Shown here one piece after another: positions 50,211-58,589 of a stretch of DNA of 64,000 bases. Numbering within the stretch: position 1 is the first letter of the stretch; each line of letters begins with the position of its first letter. The stretch is from assembly GCF_003990975.1 (NCBI RefSeq), contig NZ_RZJR01000006.1, positions 248,001-312,000 of the forward strand, read 5' to 3'. The DNA is from Cohnella sp. AR92 (GTDB lineage Bacteria > Bacillota > Bacilli > Paenibacillales > Paenibacillaceae). The translations under genes and the position numbers were made by a program. The notes below the pieces were generated by a model. The model saw only the letters and a list, made by a program, of their open reading frames with translations, made no database searches and was not told the origin of the DNA.

Positions 50211-50972
50211 TTATGGGGCTATGATGACCTCTACGCCCTTCTTCTCAAGCTCTCTTTTGTACACGTCGTCGATCTCGTTGATTATCAGCTTGTCGATCTC
50301 GGAGATCTCACATAGGTGGCAGAATACCTTCTTGTTGAGTTTGCTGCTGTCGGTAACCATGATGACTTCCTCGGCGGCTTCGATCATCGCCCGTTTCGTC
50401 TCGACCTCTTCCATTGTCCGGTTCGAGATGCCGAATGACAGATCGATTGCATCGCACCCAAGGAAGGTTTTGTTCACGTGCACTTTCTCGAAGAATTCGA
50501 CGGTTTGATCGCCTACCAGGGTATAGACGGATTCATTCAGAATGCCTCCGGACACCATCAGCTTGATACTTCGCTTGTGAGCCATCTCCATCGAGATCTT
50601 AATGTCGTTGGTAAGGACGGTTATCTCCTGGTTCTTGATATTCTTAGCGACCTCAAGCGTAGTAGAACCGGCGTCGAAAATAACAATATCGCCATCCTCG
50701 ATTAACTTGGCCGCTTCTGCCCCTATACGTCTTTTCGCTTCGAGATTCGATTCCTGCTTGCTTGAGGAGGGGATCTCATACGAGAACTTGTTCAAGATCG
50801 ACATGACGCCTCCATGCGTCTTCACGACAAGCCCTTTCTCCGACAGCTCGTCCAAGTCGCGTCTGATGGTCACCTTCGACACCTCGAAGATATCGCTTAG
50901 CTCGTTGACGTTTGCTTTCTTTTTCTTGTTAATGTATTGCAAGATTTTCTCTTGCCGCTCGATTTGAAACAT
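50211..50972 (-). CDS. DeoR/GlpR-family transcriptional regulator
   Basis: This 253-residue repressor has a DeoR helix-turn-helix near the N-terminus (residues 1-57: ANVNELSDIFEVSKVTIRRDLDEL signature) and a sugar-phosphate-binding DeoRC domain (about 75-235) with DAGSTTLEVAK, LTNDIKIS, GCDAIDLSFG and VTDSSKLN motifs. It likely senses a phosphorylated sugar from nucleoside degradation, such as a pentose phosphate. It sits between the BtpA operon and the nucleoside phosphorylase genes, and probably controls both flanking operons. Confidence 0.9.
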   Translation of the reverse strand: MFQIERQEKILQYINKKKKANVNELSDIFEVSKVTIRRDLDELSEKGLVVKTHGGVMSILNKFSYEIPSSSKQESNLEAKRRIGAEAAKLIEDGDIVIFDAGSTTLEVAKNIKNQEITVLTNDIKISMEMAHKRSIKLMVSGGILNESVYTLVGDQTVEFFEKVHVNKTFLGCDAIDLSFGISNRTMEEVETKRAMIEAAEEVIMVTDSSKLNKKVFCHLCEISEIDKLIINEIDDVYKRELEKKGVEVIIAP

Positions 50973-51182
50973 CCTGCCGCTCCCTCCCGATTAGGAACAA
51001 TGAAGCCGATCGCTATATTTTCTCATGATGCTTCTCAAATCCTGCACCCGATCGAAGAAAGCGCCCTCATAACAAACGATCGCAAAAATAAGTTGGATAC
51101 AATCATTTTACCCGCTCTTGAGCTAGTCGTAAACGTCCGAGCCGAGAGCCTTCAAGCTTCCGGCCCGAACACCCGGGAACGG

Positions 51183-51899
51183 TCAAATCAGGGCTAGCGC
51201 CACTTCCATCATGCCGGTGAACGTCTTCTCCCGTTCTTCGGCAGTCGTCGGCCTCTCTCCCGGCTTGTCCGAGATGGTCACCATGCACAGAGCATGTTTG
51301 CCGGCCCTCGCCGCGTTCATGTAGAGTGCGGCTGCCTCCATCTCTGATGCGAGAACCCCCATCTTCACCCAGCCTTTATCATGCTTCTCGGCGTTATCGC
51401 AATAGAAGACATCTCCTGATATGATGTTACCGACGCGGACAGGAATTCCTTGCGCTTCTGCGGCGTCGACCGCCTTCGTCAGCAGCTCAAAGCTAGCCGT
51501 GGGACAATACGTCCCCGGCAGCTCGAAGCTCTTCGCGTAAGCGGAATCGGTGCATGCGCCCATGCCGATAACGATGTCGCGCATCATCACGTCCGGCTGA
51601 ATCGCTCCGGAAGAGCCAATGCGTATGATTTGATCAACGCCGTAGAAGTTAAACAGCTCATAAGTGTAGATGCCGACGGAAGGCATCCCCATGCCATGGC
51701 CCATAACCGACACAGGTTTACCCTTGTAGGTACCGGTGTAGCCGAACATGTTGCGAACCGTATTGAACGGAACGGGTTCGACCAGGAATTTCTCGGCAAT
51801 GAATTTGGCACGCAGGGGATCACCGGGCATCAGTACCGTCTTGGCAATGTCCCCCGGCTTCGCGGCGTTATGCATCGTCGGCGTTAAGCTCGGCTTCAC
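51183..51899 (-). CDS. deoD: Purine nucleoside phosphorylase DeoD-type (canonical)
   Basis: This 238-residue trimeric/hexameric phosphorylase splits purine nucleosides with phosphate to free base and (deoxy)ribose-1-phosphate. The phosphate-site residues seen in E. coli DeoD are kept: GDPLRAK (about residue 26), IRIGSSGA (about 93), with EMEAAAL (about 185) and the catalytic Asp in TISDKPGE (about 210). The start is GTG at 51899 (GGGGG upstream), overlapping the paralogous gene by 32 bases. It lies with the FGGY kinase and the M42 homologue upstream and the regulator downstream. Confidence 0.92.
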   Translation of the reverse strand: MKPSLTPTMHNAAKPGDIAKTVLMPGDPLRAKFIAEKFLVEPVPFNTVRNMFGYTGTYKGKPVSVMGHGMGMPSVGIYTYELFNFYGVDQIIRIGSSGAIQPDVMMRDIVIGMGACTDSAYAKSFELPGTYCPTASFELLTKAVDAAEAQGIPVRVGNIISGDVFYCDNAEKHDKGWVKMGVLASEMEAAALYMNAARAGKHALCMVTISDKPGERPTTAEEREKTFTGMMEVALALI

Positions 51900-52596
51900 T
51901 AGAAAATCCCCCTTCGTTTATCGTCAATGCAATCTCGATTGCCTTGCTGTACGTCTCAGAGGCGTCAGGATTTTGTTCGGCGACAAGCAGGCTTAGAGCG
52001 CTGCCTCCAGCTCTTGCCGCGTTCATGTATAAAGCGGCTGTTTCCATCTCCCAAGCTAACACCCCCATCTTCGCCCAGCGCCCCCAGGCCTTCGAATCGT
52101 CGGGATAGCACACGTCCGTCGTGAGAACGGTGCCGACGCGGCTGGAAATCCCCCGGCGTCGCGCGATGTCTGCCGCCCGGCGCACGAGGCGGTAATCCGC
52201 GATCGGCGCATAGGAGCCGGGCAGCTCGAAGCTGTCCGCATAATGCGAGTATGCAGTGCTAGCCCCCATGGCAATAAGCAAATCCTCCTTCTTCAAATCG
52301 GGTTGAATCGGCGTCGACCCTCCGAGCTTAATAATTCGCTTGACGCCATAGAAGTTGTACAGTTCATAAGAATAGATGCCCATGGACGGCATTCCGATGC
52401 CGCTTCCCATAACCGACACCGGTCTTCCTCGATAGAATCCCGTGTAGCCCAGCATGTTGCGAACTTCATTGAATTCGATCGCGCGGTCCAAGTAAGTCGC
52501 CGCAATTCTTCTCGCCGACAGCGGATCGGACGGCATCAGCACGGTCTCGGCGATCGCGCCGGCCGCGGCCGTCAGATGAGGAGTCGGTATACTCAT
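51868..52596 (-). CDS. DeoD-family paralogue lacking the phosphate-binding site
   Basis: This 242-residue protein is clearly homologous to the next gene, but key residues differ. GDPLRAK has become SDPLSAR, the IRIGSSG loop reads IKLGGST, and the catalytic aspartate region TISDKP reads LVAEQN. The EMETAALYM segment that binds ribose is kept. Loss of phosphate-binding Gly, Arg, Arg and Ser argues against phosphorolysis; nucleoside hydrolysis, base-binding or a regulatory role are open. It overlaps the canonical deoD gene. Confidence 0.8.
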   Translation of the reverse strand: MSIPTPHLTAAAGAIAETVLMPSDPLSARRIAATYLDRAIEFNEVRNMLGYTGFYRGRPVSVMGSGIGMPSMGIYSYELYNFYGVKRIIKLGGSTPIQPDLKKEDLLIAMGASTAYSHYADSFELPGSYAPIADYRLVRRAADIARRRGISSRVGTVLTTDVCYPDDSKAWGRWAKMGVLAWEMETAALYMNAARAGGSALSLLVAEQNPDASETYSKAIEIALTINEGGFSSEAELNADDA

Positions 52597-52654
52597 AATG
52601 AATCCCCTCCGTAAATTGCATTTGATTCGATCTGTTTACCCCAATCAACCCGAG

Positions 52655-54184
52655 TTACGCGCCCTGTCCATTCAAATACAAGCCGGTCGTCTCTCTCATC
52701 CAATCCTTTAACTCCGGATAGAGCTTGCGATATTGGCCGAATATTCGCTTGTATGCGGCATGATTCTCCGGGATCGGCTTTATGACCTTATCGAAACGAA
52801 CCATCGACTGTACCGCATCCGACAAATCCAAATAGACGCCGGCCGCCGTTGCGACGCAGATGGCCGCACCTAGGCAGGGAGCTTGGGGTTCGGATGGAAC
52901 GTTAACGACAACGTTGCTCACGTCCGCGTGAATCTGCAAATACAGATCCGAGTTGGTCGTCCCTCCGGCGATGTTGATCTCGCCGACCTCGAAGCCGTTC
53001 TCCCGGAACTGAGCAAGCAAATTCTCCGTTCCGTAGGCAATGCCTTCCATCAGCGCGCGGTACATGTGCGCCCTGGTATGATGGAGGGACAAGCCGTAGA
53101 ACATCCCGCGTACGCCGGAATCCAAATAAGGATGACGATTGCCCTGCCAGTAATCGAGCACGACGAGTCCTTCGGATCCGATCGGCAGTCCCTCTGCCTC
53201 CATGTTCAGCGCCTCGAAGACGCTCACCCCCGACTGCTCGAGATCCTTGCAGAATTCCCGCTTAAACCAAGTTAAGATCGAACCGGAAGAGACTTGCCCT
53301 CGATATGCGGTATAGTACCCCTCGATCAAATTGTCCGGACCGCTGTTGATCCCGCCCTCGTCGAACATTAAATCCTTCGTCAGCGCCATCGCCAGGTTCG
53401 ATGAGCCCGTTATCAGAGCGATTCGCCCCGGCTCGTACACCCCCATCCCCAAGACGCCGATCGAAGAATCGATCCCGCCTTGAGCGATCAGCGTATGGTA
53501 ACCTAAGCCAAGCTCGTCCGCTGCTTCCCGAGCGATCGTACCGATCGCGTCGCCGACCTTGAACACCCGCTCAGATGGGAACTTCGCAATCGCTTCCTCC
53601 ATGCCGAGTTTCTCATACAAAGTACGCGCGAAGCCGCCTTCCCTGCCGTTATATCCCCAATTGCAGGAATTGTTGATGTTGATCGACCAGAGTCCGGTCA
53701 GTCGATAGGTCAGCCAATCCTGGTATTCGCAGAAGATATCCGCTTTGTCGTAATTCTCGCGTTCATGCCGCTTCAGCCAAAGCAGCTTGCCCGGCATCCA
53801 CTCCGCCGACAGCTTCGATCCCGTCAACCGTTCAATATCCGCTACCTCTTGGGAAGCTCTGACATCCATCCAAATGAGACAATCCCGAACCGGGGCTCCG
53901 TCGCTCATGCACAGAACAACGCTGCAGCTTGTCGTGGCAGTGCTGATGCCTAGAATTCTCTCCTTCGAGATTCCCGTCTCCACCAGCGCCTTACGCATGC
54001 TGGTCTTCAGCGCATTCCACCAGTCTTCCGGAGTTTGCTCCGCCCAGCCGGTATGAAGATGCTTCGTCTCGTAATCAGTTGAAGCAAAGCCGAGCGGATG
54101 GCCGTTCAAATCATAGAGGCCGACACGAATACTGCCGGTTCCTCCGTCAATTCCGATTAGGACATCCCGTACCAACCTTGCCAC
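52655..54184 (-). CDS. FGGY-family carbohydrate kinase
   Basis: This 509-residue kinase has the actin-like ATPase fold. IGIDGGTGSIRVGLYD (about residues 10-25) is the phosphate 1 motif; WMDVRA, AQGGIDSSIGVLGMG (about 235, with the catalytic Asp), ITGSSNLAMA and NIAGGTTNSDLYLQIHADV (about 402) follow the FGGY pattern. The substrate class is a pentulose or related free sugar, as for ribulokinase/xylulokinase-like members; precise sugar not known. With a nucleoside-cleavage pair beside it, phosphorylation of a released pentose is likely. Spacing to the M42 homologue is 23 bases. Confidence 0.9.
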   Translation of the reverse strand: MARLVRDVLIGIDGGTGSIRVGLYDLNGHPLGFASTDYETKHLHTGWAEQTPEDWWNALKTSMRKALVETGISKERILGISTATTSCSVVLCMSDGAPVRDCLIWMDVRASQEVADIERLTGSKLSAEWMPGKLLWLKRHERENYDKADIFCEYQDWLTYRLTGLWSININNSCNWGYNGREGGFARTLYEKLGMEEAIAKFPSERVFKVGDAIGTIAREAADELGLGYHTLIAQGGIDSSIGVLGMGVYEPGRIALITGSSNLAMALTKDLMFDEGGINSGPDNLIEGYYTAYRGQVSSGSILTWFKREFCKDLEQSGVSVFEALNMEAEGLPIGSEGLVVLDYWQGNRHPYLDSGVRGMFYGLSLHHTRAHMYRALMEGIAYGTENLLAQFRENGFEVGEINIAGGTTNSDLYLQIHADVSNVVVNVPSEPQAPCLGAAICVATAAGVYLDLSDAVQSMVRFDKVIKPIPENHAAYKRIFGQYRKLYPELKDWMRETTGLYLNGQGA

Positions 54185-54207
54185 CTCCTCTTCTATGTTC
54201 TATTTTC

Positions 54208-55308
54208 TCAATAACGGTTTAGATTGAAATCCCGGTCGATCGAATCGATAAAAGCCGCAACCAGCAGACCGACCTTTTCGAGATCTCCGAGATCGCAGGT
54301 CTCCATCGGGGAGTGGCTGTACCGATCGGGCGTTCCCATATCGAGACAAGGGATTCCCAACCCTTCAAGTTGAAGGTATGCCGTATCGGACAAAGCACCG
54401 CGGGCCGCAGAGCGTTGCAACGGAATTCCACGATCTTCCGCCACCTTCCTCAGTCGCTGATACATTCCTTGATGGGCGATATTGCCGTTCAACGTGCCTT
54501 TGCCATGGAAGTTCATCAAGGTAACCGCAGGACCGCCCCCAAGAACAACATTGTTCACCCCACGTTGATCGGGCGTGTCCCCCGCGCCCGGACCGAGCAG
54601 GCAGATGGCCATGTCCGTATTCGCGGTGCGAGCAGCCATCATCGCCCCGCGGGCGTTGAACTCCTCCATGACCGTTCCGACCAAATGAACGGAGCAGCGC
54701 GGCCTTCGTTCGTTCAGAATCGAAGCGATCTGGACGAGATTGGCCATTCCTGCCGCATCGTCTATATAGGCTCCCGCGATTCGATCGCCGAGAAGTTCGA
54801 CGTAATTCGGAGCGAACGTGACTGGACAGCCGACGTAGATACCTAGCTCGTTTACCTGTCGCTCGCTTCCAGCTCCAATATCGATGAACAAGGAAGAGAA
54901 TGGATCTACCTTCGACTTCTCCTCGGCCAATTGACCGTGATAGGCTTTGGCTCCGATCATGCCCGGATAGAACGTGCCGCTCTCGCTGCCGACCATAACC
55001 GCGATTCCTTGAACGATTTTCTCAGAGATGCCCCCGACCCTCTCGAAGCGAAGAAAACCGTCCGGCTCGATGCGGCTGACGATGAACCCGATTACGTCCA
55101 TATGCGCGAATATCATCAAACTCGGAGCTTCCGGGTCAGTACCGTTAAATGTAGCGATAACATTGCCCATCCGGTCGATTGACGCTCGATCGGCATAACT
55201 TCCCAGGTCATTCAGCAGCTTGTAAGCCATCCTCGATTCGAATCCGGATAGACGAATGGTCCCCATGTAATCTTTTATCTTCTCTCTCAATTCGTTCCTC
55301 TGAAGCAT
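54208..55308 (-). CDS. M42-family metallopeptidase homologue with an altered metal site
   Basis: This roughly 366-residue protein resembles glutamyl/deblocking aminopeptidases of family M42. AHMDVIG (about 68), YIDDAAGM (about 180), GTVMEEFNARG (about 212) and a late RYSHSPMET (about 327) supply most ligands. The stretch where the family has a ligand aspartate (AxxVDxT) reads AICLLGPG, so that Asp appears to be Leu. The start ATG 55308 is preferred because AAGGAGAG precedes it. As first gene of the PNP/kinase transcript it may have another substrate (an amide), not peptides. Confidence 0.82.
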   Translation of the reverse strand: MLQRNELREKIKDYMGTIRLSGFESRMAYKLLNDLGSYADRASIDRMGNVIATFNGTDPEAPSLMIFAHMDVIGFIVSRIEPDGFLRFERVGGISEKIVQGIAVMVGSESGTFYPGMIGAKAYHGQLAEEKSKVDPFSSLFIDIGAGSERQVNELGIYVGCPVTFAPNYVELLGDRIAGAYIDDAAGMANLVQIASILNERRPRCSVHLVGTVMEEFNARGAMMAARTANTDMAICLLGPGAGDTPDQRGVNNVVLGGGPAVTLMNFHGKGTLNGNIAHQGMYQRLRKVAEDRGIPLQRSAARGALSDTAYLQLEGLGIPCLDMGTPDRYSHSPMETCDLGDLEKVGLLVAAFIDSIDRDFNLNRY

Positions 55309-55372
55309 AAGAGCGCTCTCTCCTTCGCCATACCAGGGTGTCAATCGATAGTACGATCTTCTTATGTGATTG

Positions 55373-55392
55373 TTTGTGATCTTATATGATCA
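55373..55392. promoter_or_regulatory. Candidate regulator site with shared TTGTGATCTTATA motif
   Basis: TTTGTGATCTTATATGATCA lies just downstream of the M42 promoter. The motif TTGTGATCTTATA also occurs at about 49959-49971, downstream of the BtpA promoter and overlapping its leader. Co-occurrence at the two operons suggests one shared regulator, plausibly the DeoR-type protein between them. Confidence 0.5.
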
Positions 55393-55401
55393 TATTTTAT
55401 C

Positions 55402-55430
55402 TATTATTATAGGGTCATTCAAATTGTTTG
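55402..55430 (-). promoter_or_regulatory. Sigma-A promoter of the M42/kinase/PNP operon
   Basis: Minus-strand TTTACA and TATAAT are separated by 17 bases in the gap upstream of the M42 gene, with the shared operator-like motif between the -10 and the gene. Confidence 0.65.
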
Positions 55431-55462
55431 TAAAGATTCATGACATGGATGGAACATAATAA

Positions 55463-55504
55463 AATCGCCATCCGATAGATTCACTCTACGAATGGCGATT
55501 CAAA
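55463..55504 (-). terminator. Terminator after the GNAT gene
   Basis: AATCGCCATTCG pairs with CGGATGGCGATT on the minus strand and is followed by TTATTATG. It begins 29 bases beyond the GNAT stop and insulates the M42 promoter from upstream transcription. Confidence 0.75.
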
Positions 55505-55528
55505 AAAGAAAACTTCACAATAGAAACA

Positions 55529-56086
55529 CTATTCGCTAATCTCAGCATCCCATTCCGACCGAAGCAATCCCATGGCGATAACGTCGACGTATCGTCCCTT
55601 CTTGAACTGCCGTTCGCGGAATCTTCCTTCCTCCCGGAAGCCGCAGGACCGGTAGCAGCGAATGCCGCGTTCGTTGAAGTCGTAGACCTCCAGCTCGAGT
55701 CGATTGAGACCGAGATCCTGGAAGGCGAAGTCGATCAGTAGCGTCATTGCTTCCTTGCCGTAGCCTTGTCCCTGCTCCGCCGCGTTCCCGATGACAACTC
55801 CGATACGGCCGACCCGGTTCTTCCAATCGATGGAGTCAAGGTTGATCTGTCCGATATATAGCTGGGTGTCGGCATGGGCGATGACGAAGCCGGCGCGATC
55901 CGGCTTGCGCTCCATCATCATGTTCAGGAACGATTCCGTGGCCTCTACCGTCTGCGGCATCAGGAAGATGTCGGACAGCGATTCCACGATGCCCGGATCG
56001 TTGACCCAGTTGCGAATCGGCACGAGATCCTCGAACCGATATTCGCGCAGCATGACCTTCTCGCCAATTAAATAAGGCATCGCCAT
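55529..56086 (-). CDS. GNAT-family N-acetyltransferase (RimJ/RimL type)
   Basis: This 185-residue protein has the GNAT fold: KVMLREYRFEDLVPIRNWVNDP at the N-terminus, GVVIGNAAEQGQGYGKEAMTLLIDFAF (about 98-124; acetyl-CoA loop with QGxGxG), and ELEVYDFNERGIRCYRSCGFREEGRFRE (about 132-160). Acetylates an amine on a protein N-terminus or small molecule; the target is unknown. It starts at ATG 56086 with GAAAGG upstream. Confidence 0.88.
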   Translation of the reverse strand: MAMPYLIGEKVMLREYRFEDLVPIRNWVNDPGIVESLSDIFLMPQTVEATESFLNMMMERKPDRAGFVIAHADTQLYIGQINLDSIDWKNRVGRIGVVIGNAAEQGQGYGKEAMTLLIDFAFQDLGLNRLELEVYDFNERGIRCYRSCGFREEGRFRERQFKKGRYVDVIAMGLLRSEWDAEISE

Positions 56087-56137
56087 CGAACCTTTCTTCT
56101 ATAGAATAAGTCCTCTCCGCGCTTTCCGTTAAGCCGT

Positions 56138-56752
56138 TCAACCCTTCAAGTAACCCTTATCCGCGGCCCTATGCAGCAGCTCGTTAATGAAGGAAGCCAG
56201 CACGGGAGAGGTTTGCTCGACGAACTCGACTCTCTTCAGCGCTTGTGCCAGCCGAACCCCGTTTTCCTTCCAACTGAAGCCCTCCGAGTAATAGTTGTGG
56301 AGCATCGGCTGGATCCGGTCGATCGCCGCCGCGAAGACGGCCTCCGGCGTCTCCATGTCCTCGAATTCGCGCCACAGGGCCATCAGGCTCGCCGCTTGGT
56401 CCTCCGGCAGAAGGCCGAAGATCCGGTCCGCCGCGGCTTGTTCGCGCTCTTCTTTATCCGCATAGCCTTGGGAATCGTAGGCGAAGGTGTCTCCGGCATC
56501 GATCTCTACGATATCGTGGACAAGCAGCAGCTTGATCGTATGGTTCAGATCCGGCTTCGGATCGACGGCGTGTTCATGCAGCGCCATGGCCATCAGGGCG
56601 ATATGCCAGGAATGCTCGGCCGTATTCTCGCGGCGGCTGCCGCCGGTTATCAACGTTCTCCGCAGCACCGTCTTCAGGCGATCGATCTCCATGATAAAAG
56701 CGATCTGTCTGTCCAATCTCTCCATGCCCCATGCTTCGTTCGGTTGTTCCAT
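56138..56752 (-). CDS. HD-domain hydrolase (YfbR-like 5'-nucleotidase family)
   Basis: This 204-residue HD-superfamily phosphohydrolase has the histidines and aspartates of the metal site in RRENTAEHSWHIALMAMAL (about residue 41), VHDIVEIDAGD (about 78) and AAAIDRIQPMLHNYY (about 142). This pattern (EHSWH, HDxxE, D) is that of YfbR and oxetanocin-A-type HD proteins, many of which remove phosphate from deoxynucleotides. It may complement nucleotide turnover, but it is not in the BMC operon. Confidence 0.85.
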   Translation of the reverse strand: MEQPNEAWGMERLDRQIAFIMEIDRLKTVLRRTLITGGSRRENTAEHSWHIALMAMALHEHAVDPKPDLNHTIKLLLVHDIVEIDAGDTFAYDSQGYADKEEREQAAADRIFGLLPEDQAASLMALWREFEDMETPEAVFAAAIDRIQPMLHNYYSEGFSWKENGVRLAQALKRVEFVEQTSPVLASFINELLHRAADKGYLKG

Positions 56753-56782
56753 GTATCGTCTCTCTCCTTCTCTCGTCTCTGC

Positions 56783-57751
56783 TTATCTTAAACGATCCAT
56801 CCAATTCCCGGGCAGAACGATCGCTTCTTGAGCGATTCGTCCCGGCGTCCATTGCCCGATCAGATCCTGCGGCTTACATGGCTCCGGCTCGGGAATCAGC
56901 CCGGTTGCCCAGGCGATCAGGCCGACGATCCTCTCGGAGGCGACCCCTTGTTCGCGGAGCTCGGACAACGCCACGGAGCCGTGCCTCTTGGACAGCCGTT
57001 TGCCGTCTTCTCCGAGCCATAACGGACCGTGCGCATAGCGCGGCGGTTCCGCTCCTAGTGCGTCGAACAAGGCAAGCTGGCGCGGCGTAGAATCGAGCAA
57101 ATCCCAGCCGCGGAAGACGTCGGTCACGCCCATGGCGATGTCATCCACGACGACGGCGAGCTGGTACCCGATGATTCCGTCCGCTCGCTGCACGGCAAAA
57201 TCGCCGGCGCTTGGAAAGCTCCTCGCTCCGGCGACTCCGTCCGCGAAGAAGATCTCGCGATCGGGCATCGCGAAGTGCAGCGAGGGGGTCTTCTCCTCGG
57301 CTCTTGTTTCCTGCTCTTCCGGGGATAGATAGAGGCATCCGCAGCGTCGCGGATTTCCTTCCTGCTCAAGACCATGCGGCGCGTTCGCCATCAGGAGAAG
57401 CTCGGCTCGACTGCAATAGCAGGAATACAGCCAGCCATCCCGCTGTAATCGCAGAATCGCTTCCCGATAGAACGCTCCTCTCTCGCTTTGGACATAGGGG
57501 CCGTATTCGCCGCCGACGTCCGGACCCTCGTCCCAATCCAGGCCGAGCCAATGCATGTCCTCTATTAAGGAAGCCGAATAAGCCGGTTTGCAGCGCGCGC
57601 GGTCCAGATCCTCCATTCGGAGAAGCATCGTGCCTCCGGCCGATCGAATCTGCAGCCAGGCAAGCAAGGCGGTCGAGGCGTTGCCGAGATGCAATCGGCC
57701 CGAGGGCGTCGGAGCGAATCGTCCCCGCACGGGCGCTTTCGGTGTCGGCAA
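56783..57751 (-). CDS. gluQ: Glutamyl-Q tRNA(Asp) synthetase (GluQ-RS)
   Basis: This 322-residue truncated glutamyl-tRNA synthetase paralogue glutamylates queuosine in tRNA(Asp). The HIGH-like PSGRLHLGNA (about residues 16-25), GCN4-type cysteines CYCSR and CGCLYL (zinc site, about 110-140) and KRLSKRHG (KMSKS-like, about 250) are present, and the anticodon-binding domain is missing as expected for GluQ-RS. The start is TTG 57751, preceded by GGGGGGAG. It lies 30 bases upstream of the HD gene on the same strand. Confidence 0.93.
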   Translation of the reverse strand: MPTPKAPVRGRFAPTPSGRLHLGNASTALLAWLQIRSAGGTMLLRMEDLDRARCKPAYSASLIEDMHWLGLDWDEGPDVGGEYGPYVQSERGAFYREAILRLQRDGWLYSCYCSRAELLLMANAPHGLEQEGNPRRCGCLYLSPEEQETRAEEKTPSLHFAMPDREIFFADGVAGARSFPSAGDFAVQRADGIIGYQLAVVVDDIAMGVTDVFRGWDLLDSTPRQLALFDALGAEPPRYAHGPLWLGEDGKRLSKRHGSVALSELREQGVASERIVGLIAWATGLIPEPEPCKPQDLIGQWTPGRIAQEAIVLPGNWMDRLR

Positions 57752-57914
57752 GTCGCTCCCCCCTTTTTTTATTTTCTATTGTAGCATAGAACAATTCATA
57801 TTCCGTTCACAATGTTCGCTCATGATAGGAGCATGCTAACCGGCAAGGTTCTCAGCGGTCCGAATTTCGGTTAAACTCGGAGGGAGTCCGGATAGATTCA
57901 AAGGAGGGTTCGTA

Positions 57915-58589
57915 ATGGCTAGAGTGCTCGTCGTTGACGATGATCCCCATATTCGGGAGTTGGTGCGCGTGTTTCTCGAGCGGGAAGGGCTTGAGATCCG
58001 GGAGGCGGCGGACGGCGTGGAGGCTCTCTCGATCCTGGAATCGACACAAGTCGATCTGGCTATTCTCGATATTATGATGCCGAATATGGATGGCTGGGAG
58101 CTTTGCTCCGAATTAAAGGCCCATTATGATTTTCCTCTCTTGATGCTCACGGCCAAGGGAGAGACCTCCCAGAAGGTCAAGGGCTTCCAGCTCGGAACGG
58201 ATGATTACCTGGTCAAGCCGTTCGAGCCCGTAGAGCTCGTCTTCCGCGTGAAGGCGCTGCTGCGGCGGTATCATATCACCGTCTCGCAGACGCTGCAGCT
58301 CGGCAGGGTGCAGCTCAATCATAAGACGTATGAGCTGACCGAAGGCGGCACAGCTCTCACCCTGCCGCTCAAAGAATTCGAGCTGCTGTACAAGCTGGGA
58401 AGCTACCCCGGCAAGACATTCTCCAGGGAGCAGCTGATCGAGCAGATCTGGGGATACGACTACGAAGGCGACGAACGGACGGTAGACGTGCATATCCGCC
58501 GTCTGCGCGAACGCTTCAACGAGGACAAGTGCGGCTTCCGCATCACGACGATCCGTGGCCTCGGCTACCGCCTGGAGGTGCTCTCTTGA
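57915..58589 (+). CDS. OmpR/PhoB-family response regulator (HssR-like)
   Basis: This 224-residue regulator has a receiver domain (residues 1-118; phosphoacceptor Asp in LAILDIMMPNMDG, about 52; Lys in YLVKPFEP, about 101) and a winged-helix DNA-binding domain (about 128-222) with EFELLYKLGSYPGKTFSREQL and WGYDYEGDERTVDVHIRRLRE. The sequence is close to HssR of heme-sensing systems, but heme genes are not nearby. The AAAGGAGGG ribosome binding site is strong. The next gene starts inside its last codons. Confidence 0.92.
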   Translation: MARVLVVDDDPHIRELVRVFLEREGLEIREAADGVEALSILESTQVDLAILDIMMPNMDGWELCSELKAHYDFPLLMLTAKGETSQKVKGFQLGTDDYLVKPFEPVELVFRVKALLRRYHITVSQTLQLGRVQLNHKTYELTEGGTALTLPLKEFELLYKLGSYPGKTFSREQLIEQIWGYDYEGDERTVDVHIRRLRERFNEDKCGFRITTIRGLGYRLEVLS

